Part shown: in pieces, positions 46,300 through 57,091 of the stretch
Layout: the number at the start of each line of letters is the position of its first letter
How positions within the stretch are numbered: position 1 is the first letter of the stretch
Source: Pseudeuparius sepicola
Lineage: Eukaryota; Arthropoda; Insecta; Coleoptera; Anthribidae
Direction: 5' to 3'
Assembly (NCBI GenBank): GCA_963920635.1
Contig: OY987299.1
Coordinates: 22,584,901 to 22,648,900, forward strand
Length of the DNA stretch: 64,000 bases
Position numbers and translations under genes: made by a program
Notes under the pieces: model-generated
The model's database searches: none
Seen by the model: the letters and a program-made list of their open reading frames with translations, nothing else
Told to the model about the DNA's origin: nothing

Positions 46300-46619
46300 C
46301 TCTAATTGTATCACAGAATTACTAGCTTCATCATCAGGCTTGATTATCCACAAACATTCTCTGGTAGGTGCCCCGCTCCAAGGCGGAGAGTACGACTGAA
46401 TTGAACTGATGCCCTGCCCTTTCGTACCGTTCAATATTCCTCTAGATTCGCATTGGTAGTAACATTGGTTGCCGTTTCGAGGATCACCCGAGTAGTTGGG
46501 TTTGCACCGCTCGCAGTGATCACCTTCGGTGTTGTCTTGACAGTAACAGGTTCCCGTTTCTATGTCACATTCACCCTGATCTTTGTCCCCGTGGCCATTG
46601 CAGTCGCATTTTTTACAAC
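46300..46619 (-). CDS. Megf8: Megf8 exon 4: laminin-EGF and start of second CUB
   Basis: Residues ~1271-1377. Acceptor TTTTTCAG (phase 1), donor GTAAAATA (phase 0). It encodes CKKCDCNGHGDKDQGECD, CYCQDNTEGDHCERCKPNYS, then REDs of the CUB fold around RECLWIIKPDDEASNSVIQ. Confidence 0.94.
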
Positions 46620-46950
46620 CTGAAAAATGGACAAACAGTTACCTTAAAAATTTTAGAAAATAAAAATGCAACAACTTATTTGTTTTTAGACTTTTGAAAA
46701 AGTGTGTCTTATCTTGGTTTCACTAAGAAAAACATTCCGTATATTTTTTGCTTGATGTTATAATCTCATCTTTAAAAACAACCAAGTTATTTAATTTACA
46801 ATTTAAGGTATACAGTGTGTCCCCAGGTAGGTGAAAGGAATCGTAAAAGAGTTGAAATTTGGACTTCCAAGGTTCAGCCTTGCTTGTTTTGAAACTAATT
46901 TGACATAATTTTAAAAATCATGTAAGCCTTGGAAATTTTGAAAAATAGTA

Positions 46951-47488
46951 TACTTCGGTCTGGATAAAATAGAAAGTAGGTCAGTCATGCGCAGTATAGA
47001 ATTCGCCGATTATTTCTATGAAAGCCACCATGGGCGTCCCCATATTGTTAAAAATTCCCTAAATGGCCTAAATGAAGGTGTTTCCTGCATTTTTAACGTA
47101 CAATTATTACAATAAACACTACGAAATAAGGTGGCACAATCTACAGCACTCGCCCCCTGCCGTAATGCAAAACCGCGGTTTTCAGTATGCACGGGAGGAG
47201 GTATTCGCGACGTGATGCGCCCATGGATTGCGGACCCTCTAAAAATAGATATTTGGCGCGCTAGGCCTTTAAGCCAATCAGAGGCGCTAGAGCTCACAGA
47301 AGGAGAACCTGGAATTCGAGGTTGCCATATCAACGAGGCAAGTGATCAGAAATCGCGGGTTATGGATTATATTTCGACGTGGAAAGAAAGTTTTATATGC
47401 CACGTTTGGCAACTCTGTTTTTGATCATCGATCCAAATGCCGCATTTCGCAAGACTGACCTAGTTTCTATTTTATTCAGACTGGAGTA
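46951..47488. mobile_element. MITE with ~36-bp ends and TAGTA flanks
   Basis: The left TACTTCGGTCTGGATAAAAT and the right ATTTTATTCAGACTGGAGTA are inverted repeats. TAGTA directly flanks both sides (46946-46950, 47489-47493). No coding sequence. Confidence 0.75.
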
Positions 47489-47602
47489 TAGTATATGGTA
47501 CAAGGACAAAAAGTTGAGTTATTCAGACGACTGCGGAGAATGAACGACAGAATAAACTTAGATATATGAACAAGTAGAAAATTAAAATAATAGTTATTTA
47601 TG

Positions 47603-47715
47603 TACCAAGGCACTGAAGTTCAACTTTTTATGACTCGTGGAATTTAGTTGCCGAGGCCTCTGGCCGAGGCAAATAAACCACATGAGTCATAAAAAGAACT
47701 TCAGTGCCGAGGTAG
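47603..47715. repeat. 113-bp hairpin element
   Basis: CAAGGCACTGAAGTTCAACT pairs with AGAACTTCAGTGCCGAGG. The stem continues through TTTTTATGACTC/GAGTCATAAAAA, with a second small palindrome GCCGAGGCCTCTGGCCGAGGC near the loop. Confidence 0.75.
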
Positions 47716-48562
47716 ATATAATATTTTTTTGAAATCGAAAAAAAAATGTTTTATTAGGCGAAAAATAATAATAAGGGATCACCCGTACATGAACCGACTA
47801 CGCGCGGCATTGCTTGACTTTGACGATAGCTCTACCTACGTCAAGTATGACGAGACACGGCACTTTCTGACAGAAAATTCAAACTGCTGCCTGTTGTGCA
47901 GCCTCCATAACAAATCTATTGATATTCAAACCTGAAGGATTGCGCTGCTATAGGTAACAATTTCGCAATGTGTACTAAAAGTTAAATGGCTCTGCGTCTG
48001 ACGTTTGATGTTTACATCTCGCCAAGGCCTACTTATTGAAAAAATCATACAATAATGGGCTACTTCAGTGCCGATTTCTGAGCTTTTAATGACGATTTTG
48101 GGACATTTCACTGCTGATTTAAAGCAAAAAATGATACTGTTTATTTTTTCATTACAATACATCTTAGTTACTTATGAACTTTTAGTCAGCCATGGAACAG
48201 AGAAAAGAAAATTATTATTGAACTTTTAATGTGCTTGTGTCAATCAGGTCAAATCTTATAGTTTTAATAATTTTAATAAAAGAAATACAACAAAAATGAA
48301 CAGAAATGAAGATTCTCCTGCAGAATGCATTATGGAGCAGATCTCTGGAGGTAAGAGAATCAGTTTAAAGCAGTGGAAAAGTACTTTTGTGGACACTCAC
48401 GGACTAATCACAACACACCATGTCCTTCTTTTCGATTATAGGTGCCATCCGAAGAACGTCAATAATTGACAGACAAATTATTTTTTTACACCAGTAGTGT
48501 CCTTTGTGCGAGTGTTTTACGAAAAAGTGTTATTGAGGAAAATTGTATAGAAATAAACTTAC
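47716..48562. other. Megf8 intron 3, nothing recognised
   Basis: No coding or repeat structure supported, apart from a short CTTCAGTGCCGA echo of the hairpin at about 48063. Confidence 0.4.
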
Positions 48563-51312
48563 CATCTCCGATAGTAGCATTTCCATAACTCCCTGGCCGG
48601 CAAAACTCGCAAAACTCTCCCATTGTGTTATCCTGACATTCCTCGCAAATCTGGTATCCTTGCGGACAATTCGAATGATTGTTGCAACCGCAATTCTTTG
48701 AGCAATCTTCTCCGTACCAACCTAGATTACACTTGCAAGCGTAATCCGGCTCACCCAAACAAATACCATGCACACACACATTGTAACAAGTCCTAATACA
48801 CGACTTCCGACCATCTCCAATGTACCCCTTCTTACACTGACAACTAAACGACCCGTCCGTATTCGTGCAGATGGCCTGAGGGTGGCAATCGTGCAGCCCC
48901 AACCCGCACTCATCTACATCTGGACATTGAGCGTACGCCCATCTGGCATGCGGCAATTCTAATATATCTGAGCAATTTCCCTGGGGCTTTGTAAAATCTC
49001 CCTGAACGCATTGGCCCCTCATCGGGTTCGTCGAATTGTAGCACCATCCGCAACTTAGAGAGCTAAGGCAAGACGAGCAGTTGATATGCCTGGCACAAGA
49101 CTTGCACTGTTCCTGTTTCCTCGAAGTCGGCAATAAACTATTTTCCTGGGTGGTTACTAAAGGAAATGCTTGGTCAAGCCATTCCCGGCACAACCCGAAC
49201 TGGTATTCGCTTGTATAAACTGAAAAACTAAAACACTGTTGAGTCGCCTGACACCAGACGCATCTACCTTTCTGTTCGAGGCAAGACCCGCAGTCGGTTC
49301 TTTTGAAACATGGCATAGGACATTGGTCTAATATCACCGCAGCGTCAGGTTTTTGTCCTATTCGAGTACACTTAGCTTCGTCGATCCACCATTCGCACAG
49401 GCTCGTTCCTACGCAAGAATCACAGGAAATATAGTTTGAACAATTTGAACATTGGCTCGGTTGCAAAATTAAAAATTTCCAGTCATTGTCTACTGTGCAA
49501 CTTATCGTTTCGTCGTCTAATCTAGACTGGCAAGAATTCGTCAAGTCGCACCACCCGCATTGAGAATCCGTAAGGCAGTGCAGGCAGTTTTTGTATTGAT
49601 CACATGACCCGTTCGCGTACGGCTCGAGATATTCGAATGTGAAAACTTTAGGAGCATCATCGGAATCACGATAATGTTGCAGCTCCATTTTGCTTTGTTG
49701 ATGCGAGTTGTACCCCCCGGAATTCAGTGTTTTTACAGAGTTGAAATCCACCATTATTTTTTCGGAAAGGTTTGCAGGCCACTGAATCGTTTTACAATCT
49801 TTCTGTTCTGCCGTAACGTTGGCGATAAGCCGATTCTCCAGTGTTAAAGTAGCCGAGCAATAACTTATACAAACGTTTAACAATTCGTGCCACGCAGCGG
49901 GCAGATGTAAATACCCTAAAAGCCTAGCCACCATTTTTCCTGTGCTAGTCTCTCTGAGCAAAGAATTCGAAGGACTGTTATAATCAACTGTCGTGGCATT
50001 TATTATTATCACATTGTCCGGCTGGGACAGATTAACGGGGTAGTAATACCTGACGAAAGTTAATCCGGGCCTCTTATCTAACTCCCTGCATTGTTCCGGT
50101 TTAATAATCTCGGTTCCTTTCGATCCCCACCAACCTGGACCGCCGGGGCTATCTTCCAGCAGTCCGCAAACGCCGTAGTTGTCGTCTTTGTGATGACACC
50201 GCGCATTTTGCACGCACCAGGTGCATTCTTCGAGCCCCAATTTGTGCGCGGCCGACACTAGACGATCTCCTTTCGGAACGTGACCGTGGATCAAGCAAGA
50301 GTGACAGTCGCCCAGGGCGGGGCATATCCCGGGGCATCTGGTCGTAAACAGATTCGTCGTGCAATTGGCCCCGACGGTTCGTCCATAGCACTGATCGTCC
50401 ACCGAACACCAACCGCACTCGGGATCGGCGGAACATTCCGGATACGTGCGATGTCTCGCACAAACCGATTCGGGATCGTACGGCTCCCCTCTTCTAGATG
50501 CTATCATCGGAGGAACGACGTACGCCAATAGATCCCCGTTCACGTTTCCATGGTAACCGCCGACAAGCAACAGCGTGTTGCCCCTCCCGACTTCGGCCGC
50601 ATGCGCAAAAACGCCCTGCTGCTTCGGATAAGACGACTCGTTTAATTTTCCCAAAATATCGGGATTTGCCCAGACGTGGCAGCCCAAATGATACAAATAC
50701 ATTTGATTGTCGTAGCAGATCTCCTCCTTGTTGTGTCGGTGAGAGTAACCGCCGAAAACGACTAGATAATTTCCGAAGATGTTGGCCGTGTGAAAGGCCC
50801 TCTCTCTAGGAACGAACTTTTCTCGGAGGTGTTCCCTGGTATAGTGTATTTCGGTCCAGTGTCGATTGTCGATTTGAAATATAAACATTCTGTCGGACAA
50901 CTTTGAAAATCTGGCAACTCCCGCAACGATACCACCGTAAACTATGAGAGAATTCGAGGACGAGTGATAGACCGTTGTGTGTGCGACAACTCTGATGTCT
51001 AGCTGCTTGCCGCCGCGTGGCTGAACATAGATCCACTGCTCACTTTCGTTATCTTCTAGTTGTATTTTATACAATTCCGAGGAGAAGTCTCCGCCCGGTG
51101 TGCTACCACCAAAGAGGTAAATGACATCATTGACGCAAGTGAGGGTGTGTCGTGTCAAATGGGGCGGGTAGATGTTTGAATATTGAGCTCGGAGTCTCCA
51201 TGTTTTTGTCTCCACATTGTAAAACCAGAGATCGTTCGATAAACTTCCATTGTTCAGTTTGCCTCCAAACAGAACAAAACCAAGGGATACTGCACAGGCT
51301 GCATGGCCATAT
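48563..51312 (-). CDS. Megf8: Megf8 exon 3: first kelch propeller, PSI modules, EGF domains (2.75-kb exon)
   Basis: Residues ~354-1271. Acceptor ATATTTCAG (phase 2), donor GTAAGTTT (phase 1). It begins YGHAACAVSLGFVLFGGKL and runs through five to six kelch blades (TRHTLTCVNDVIYLFGGST, RAFHTANIFGNYLVVFGG, FAHAAEVGRGNTLLLVGG). Then come PSI modules (RTYPECSADPECGWC, QYKNCLHCLTDSQCGWCD, FKRTDCGSCLEQKGRCVWC, CSSCLSSLSCGWCYN), a calcium-binding EGF (DVDECGLGLHDCHPQAIC), an EGF (CVHGICLGEPDYACKCNLGW) and the start of laminin-EGF repeats. This order is that of Megf8, a cell-surface attenuator of signalling acting with MOSMO/MGRN1 in vertebrates. One exon holding ~917 codons suggests past intron loss. 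Confidence 0.96.
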
Positions 51313-52228
51313 CTGAAATATCAAAGATCATAAAGTATAAACTTATGCTGCTCGTTCTGGTATCTCATAATTAAACAAATCTTTATAGGGGCCTTTAAAA
51401 TGTATATTTAAGAGTGGCGTGTCCCCCTCTCAAATAAAATTGACGGGTATGAAAGTTTTCCCAAATAATTATAAATTTTGAAATACATAAGTAGGGTGAA
51501 ATTTTTTAAGGGCTACCCTCTATGTGGACGAAAGCTTAAAATTCCCATTTTGCTCATCTTTGGAACCCTGTAGAATAGAACTCCCTGCATATTTTTTGTT
51601 CGAATTTGGTATGTTGGGGTTTAGGGGTGCTCTAATTAAAGCTGTCATGTTAGATTTTAAATAAAAAAATCCCTAAATGATTTTCGTCATTTTTTACTTA
51701 AAAAAATTGTAGCAGGCCTTGAAAATTGAGATTAAGACCTAAAATTTGGCACCAAAGTAGAGTTTTTTGTGACCTATCTTCAGAAAAAAAAACGGCTAAA
51801 ATCACATGAAAAATAAAAATTTTAGGGGGATGCTTCCATTTCAAATCGACCACCCTGTATATGTTTTCATATTTTTTTGAAACAACTTTTATTCTACAAT
51901 TCCCCTCTTCCCTCGCCTTTCACTTTCCCCCGGCTCCTCCATTCCCCCCACCTTTTCTAAGACCAAGACCTTTCTTACCCAGCATTTACCCATCGATGGA
52001 TGTACTTTAGTTGCAATCATGACATGCAAAAAAAGCTTTATGCCTAAACCCTATTTGTTTTCAAAATACTCTCACAATCACATATTGTTGAGTCAAACAT
52101 TTGAAAGCGACTCACACTGTATAATAAGTATGGTGACTAGGCTTTTATGGCACGCAAGTGAGGTTTGCAAGATGAGAAGAGCAATAAATGAACCAAAAAA
52201 ACAATTGAACATCATTCCTATAGCTTAC
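51313..52228. other. Megf8 intron 2
   Basis: Contains ACCCTGTATATG at about 51851 and other fragments of the CAGGGTG repeat class, but no paired ends. No gene. Confidence 0.45.
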
Positions 52229-52944
52229 CTCGGTGCCGGCTTATGATTATCAGGTACTCTCGAATGCCTCTGCCTCCTCCTACTATGCGTAATATCATCA
52301 CTGACCGGCGCGAACAATACAGTCTTTAAAAAGGAACTCCTATTATTTAACCCCCACTTAACCTCCCACTCTGGCCCCACGTTCTGCAGCAACCTCCACA
52401 CGGACCCCGGTTGTATCACATTTAGCGCATTTTTATCCGTAACAACATTCCCGTTCTCATCTCGCCACGTGCTCGTCTCGAAATCGTACACCTCCAAGTT
52501 TCCCAGCACGTTATTGAGATTGTACCCTCCGAAAACGTAGAGCGAATCCGTCATTTCGATGTAAACGGCCGAGTGTGCCGCGCGGGGCTGAAGGCCCCCC
52601 TCCGAATGCGACAGCCAATGCCAGCTGTTCCCCGCACCGTCCCTCTCGTACAGACTGCACGATTGGCCCGAATACCCCCGGTTGCACACGCACTTGCCCT
52701 GGTCCTTGTCGCAGTAGCCGCGGGCGCGGGCCTTCCCGCAATCGTTGGGGCACACCTCCTTGGAACAGTCGAAACCGCCCCAGCCGCCGCGGTTGTCGCA
52801 GATGCAGTGGTTCTGGTGACAGACGCCGTGGCCGGTGCAGTTGTTCGGGCAGTCGGTGATGGAGAACTCGGCCCGGAAACCGTCCAGCACGTAGTTGGTG
52901 TCGCTGTAGAGCAGGACCAGCATGTAGCCCGAGGAGGCCACCAC
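52229..52944 (-). CDS. Megf8: Megf8 exon 2: end of CUB1, two EGF domains, first kelch blade
   Basis: Residues ~116-354. Acceptor CTATTATAG (phase 0), donor GTAAGCTA (phase 2). It encodes YMLVLLYSDTNYVLDGFRA (CUB end), CTGHGVCHQNHCICDNRGGW, GYCDKDQGKCVCNRGYSGQ and kelch AAHSAVYIEMTDSLYVFGGY. A long loop follows with the basic stretch HSRRRQRHSR before the propeller resumes in exon 3. High GC relative to the introns. Confidence 0.95.
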
Positions 52945-53310
52945 CTATAATAGGAAGAAGATGGGACGATAATGAATCGCGAACATATTAATTTCTTTAA
53001 TATTTATAATTTTTAAACAGTATTTAATAAAAAGGAAAACCATCTTCGTTAATGGCTGCCAACACTAAACGCTGATTCACACACACACCGATATTACCGG
53101 TGTCGGTATCGGACAGGGTTTTTACACACAGCGATTAAAATATCGTCAGAATCACATGGAGAAGAACAAATAACCTGTCCAGTAGGACAATTTTGAAAAA
53201 TCGATTTGGAATACCTACCAAAAGTTGCCTTTGGCAACGTTCGAGGTAACGTTAAAAAAGTCTTATTACAACTTTTTGATCAAACCGGCCATTGAAAAAA
53301 GAATATACAG
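52945..53310. other. Megf8 intron 1, 3' end; nothing recognised
   Basis: No coding sequence. A CACACACACCGATATTACCG segment near 53080 weakly mirrors 54660-54695. Confidence 0.35.
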
Positions 53311-54230
53311 GGTATTGCTAAATATCATGTACATACGGAAGGGGTAATTCTTTGGCCCATTTTAAGAAAAAAACTTCATATGAACGTATGTCGTAAACGT
53401 CCTAACTTTTGAGATACAGGGTGTTGAAGTTCATTTTTTAAAATTGAATTTTGGCTATATCTCCCGAAATAATCAAGCTGCTGAACTGAAATTTGGCACT
53501 GCTATGGTTTTGGGGATGGAGAATAAGCTGAAAATGTCAATTTCACCGTATCTCACAAAGGGCGCCACTTGCGCTGTTTTTTAATGACGCTCTTACGCGT
53601 AACTTTTTTGAGGTTATCTTTTTGGTCCTGCAGGTCCATCATTTTAGTGCATCTTTTCATTCTGCAAGAAAAAGGTACTCTTGTTTCATAACGATTAAAT
53701 CAACCGTTTGCTTTGAAATTGCCAAAATGTTCTCCAAAACACCTGTTGACTTCAATATTCGAAACATAAAATTTTCACCTACCACCTTCAAGTGTTACAG
53801 ATCAACTGTACCATTTAAACTGAGAAAAAAATCCCTATGAATAATGTACCAAAAATTATTCGCTTTCAAAATGGAAAGGATTGAATTTGACAAAATTGGG
53901 ACACTCTATTTCAAGAAAACCAATGGTGTTTTGACCAATGCCCATTTGGCATTTTTTTCATCATTTTGAATTTACAGTTGATCTGTAACATTTGAAAGCA
54001 GTAGGTGAAAATTTTATGTTTCGAATATTGGAATCAACAGGTGTTTTGGAGAACGTTTTGGCAATTTCAAAGCAAACGGTTGATTTAATCGTTATGAAAC
54101 AAGAGTACCTTTTTCTTGCAGAATGAAAAGATGCACTAAAATGATGGACCTGCAGGACCAAAAAGATTACCTCAAAAAAGTTACGTGTAAAAGCGTGATC
54201 AAAAAACAGCGCAAACTGAAAATAGACATT
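53310..54230. mobile_element. Foldback element, GATACAGGG family, copy 2
   Basis: Arms about 53582-53825 and 53967-54198 are inverted repeats; both encode the same meaningless ~66-codon frame, a by-product of the inversion. It shares GAACTGAAATTTGGCACTGC and flanking sequence with the 44.7-45.6 kb copy. Confidence 0.8.
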
Positions 54231-55935
54231 CGTTTTGTAAAACCAATTGGCAACTTTTGCGCACTATTCCAAAACGATTTTCGAAACTTCGATTTTTCGC
54301 TCCACCCTACTGTCCAGTTCTCAGTGGTGTTGTAGATATCAGAGAAATAATACGGGTAACTTATTTAGTAAATTCCATAAACAAGGCCTTGTTTCTACTA
54401 ACAGTATTAGTGTTATGATTTCATATTTAAATTTGACACTCATATTTCACGCTCGATATTACGAAAGGAGATGTATACACATGCACTAATAACTATTACA
54501 ATATGTTTCCAGTGCTGGCAGTCCAAAAAACAAAGACGACGACAATTCCTGCATGTGTGAATGCATGCATTTGTTTTCAGTTATGTCTAAATTCGGACAA
54601 CAAATTATCGTCCGATTCTAGAGAGCCACCGTCAATCACACCGATAACAGCGACCACTACCAACTTTTTTATCGGCTCGGTAAATGTGTGAAACGTTCCC
54701 ATTTAAGACTACAGGGTGATTTAGTGAAACGGCACTAAACCTTCTCTTGTAAACTATATTGCTATTATTATACATTATTGCAATTTCTGTTGTCATTGGT
54801 CACTGTATTGTGTCCAAGAATTTACCTTTATTGTTTTGATGTATATACAGTTTGTTCAAATTCTGCTTATCGAGAAAATAAGACCACCATATAAAAATCT
54901 TACGTCAGATGTACAGGGTGTTAATAAATTAAAATAAGATAACATGAAGATGCTTCTAGAGAGAAGTACCATTATTTATTAATTTGGGCAACATGTTTAT
55001 ATAAACTTGTTTATAATACAAAAAAAAGCCTCGATACAAAATTTGAAATCTGAATTTTGAATTTTATGTTTTCATTTTTTTAAAGTTGAATATCTGAAAT
55101 TGGATGGAGAAATGTGTGGAGGTTTCGTAGAATAAATTTGTCCGCGATCGTACAAATTGTCATCTCGTTTTTATTGTATTTGTTTAACAAGACTGATTTT
55201 TAGTTTGGATTTTCATAAATTCAGCTTGAAAAAATAGAAACATAAAATGCAAAATAAAATTGATATTACGGCTTTATTTTGGGTTATAAACAGAATGGCA
55301 GAACTTCAAACCGTTTAAAACTATCAAGAGCATGCATAATTTAACTTTGACATTCCAAAACTGAAATAACACATGCTTCTGACAGTTTTAAACTGATTTA
55401 CAATGGTTTGAAGTACCCTCGGAAGTACCTACTTTCAAAACAGACACCTATTCAATTCCTTTCGTTTTTAAAACAAACATTTGTTATTTGTTATGGCATC
55501 AAATCCTGTGTTTTTCTCATGAAATGAACTCCACATATTCCAGTTAAATAATTTTAGTACAAAACTCAGTACAAAATAGACATACGGTATTTAAATGTTC
55601 TATAAAGCTTTATTTTCATCATTTTAACAGTAATGGCAATTAAAAGTAAATAAGATTGGTTTGGAAACATTATTTTCTATCTGCAAATTTTACATAAAAC
55701 ATTTTTTTTTTGTCGATGAAAAAAAGTGAAAAATTGTGTTTGATATTTGTTTTTTCAAATTTTCATTTTATAAAATGAATCATCATAAATCAAAGTAAAT
55801 TCAAGAAGCTTGAAAGACTTTGGTTACATCTGAAGGAATTTCTCTTCATACTTATACCCTCTTGTTTTGTATATTTTTACCGATTTTGTTTCTTATGCAT
55901 ATATACAAACCGAGATACAAACCCTAACTACTACA
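54231..55935. other. Megf8 intron 1; scattered repeat ends
   Basis: No gene. CAGGGTGATTTAG at 54712 and CAGGGTGTTAATAAA at 54916 are single ends of the CAGGGTG class. A decayed copy of the 35.5-kb MITE is at 55289-55440. Confidence 0.45.
55289..55440. mobile_element. Decayed copy of the ~140-bp MITE at 35.5 kb
   Basis: It shares the order GGCAGAACTTCAAAC, a central CATG, TGCTTCTGACAG and a mirrored TTGAAGTA. Confidence 0.5.
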
Positions 55936-56797
55936 CAGGGTGATTCAGTTTTATTCTAGTACACTTCAACGGGTGATGGAAAACCATAAAATACCTATGA
56001 CTATTTTGTGGTATAACTTTTTTTTATTATACTTCTTTGAAAACACCTTATTTTCATCTGTTTCAGCAATAATGAAAGATGGGGTTTTTTCGGGCTAGCG
56101 CACGGAAACAGCGCATGGAAAAACTTTCCGTGCGCTGAATAAAAATACCGAATATATGGCTTTAAAATAGAAATATACAGCAAAGTAAACTAAATTTAAG
56201 AAACTGTATCTATATGCTCTCAGATATTTAACATGTACCTATTTTGTATTTTAATTCGTAAGTGTTTCAATATTTAGATACATTTCTGTAACATTTTTGA
56301 CGTTTTATTGACCTTATCTGACAATAACTAATTTACAACAAAGCACCTTTGAGAGTAACCATGGAAACGCATCATACATACCGAACACTATATTGTCTGC
56401 ATTGCTTATTTTTTGTCAATTAAATTTATTATAATATGCCGATAAAATGTTTTAAGTTTCCGTTTTCAAAGAAGTATAATAAAAAATATCGTTCATTACA
56501 CGTCCAGAAATAGATTTTTCCGTGCTTGCATGACTTCCCGTGTTCGGCTGCGCCTCACACGGGAATTTGTCACGCGCGCACGGAAAAGTCTTTATTTCCA
56601 GACTCGTAATGAAATATACTATTATCCATAACTGCCTCATTTTCGAGGTGTTTTGTGAATTTAAATTTGGGAATTTAAACACCCTGTATTTCGAAAACAA
56701 CGCAGCTGTGGAGTAATTCGTTATACCACAATATAGTCATATTTTATGATTTTCTGTCACCCATTGAAGTGTCCTAGAATAAAACTGAATCATCCTG
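55936..56797. mobile_element. MITE, 862 bp, ~95-bp inverted ends (CAGGGTGATTCAGTTTTATT)
   Basis: 55936-56030 mirrors 56700-56797, ending AAACTGAATCATCCTG. The interior has small hairpins around CGTGCGCTGA (56130) and CCCGTGT...ACACGGG (56530-56565). No gene. Confidence 0.85.
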
Positions 56798-57091
56798 TAC
56801 ATTGGGACAAAATACAATATTCAGATATTCAGGCCCACGTAGACAAAATCTCATCTAATATTATAAACTGCCTGCTTAGATTTAGCCTTGGCTTGCTTTT
56901 GTTTTGCCGTTAACAGTGGCTTTTCCTTTGCCTATAAGAAAATGAAAAATTTTAAAACACACTTTTAATAGTATATTATACACTTAGGTTAAGAAATGAG
57001 CCATTATATACCGAGCTTTTTTATATCCTGAGGCGCGTAGCGCCGAAGGATATAATATGTGAGGTAAATAATGGCCTTCTCAACCGAAGTG

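Noticed and set aside
47131..47424. 97-codon plus-strand ORF
   Set aside because: It lies within a MITE, with no domain or splice context.
52511..52950. Long GC-rich ORFs on both strands
   Set aside because: Alternative frames of Megf8 exon 2.
53622..54161. Pair of 66-72-codon ORFs encoding the same peptide
   Set aside because: By-product of a foldback element; no homology to proteins recognised.
53070..54700. Weak inverted similarity (CACACACCGATATTACCG versus CGGTAAATGTGTG) around the foldback element
   Set aside because: Too many mismatches to claim terminal repeats.
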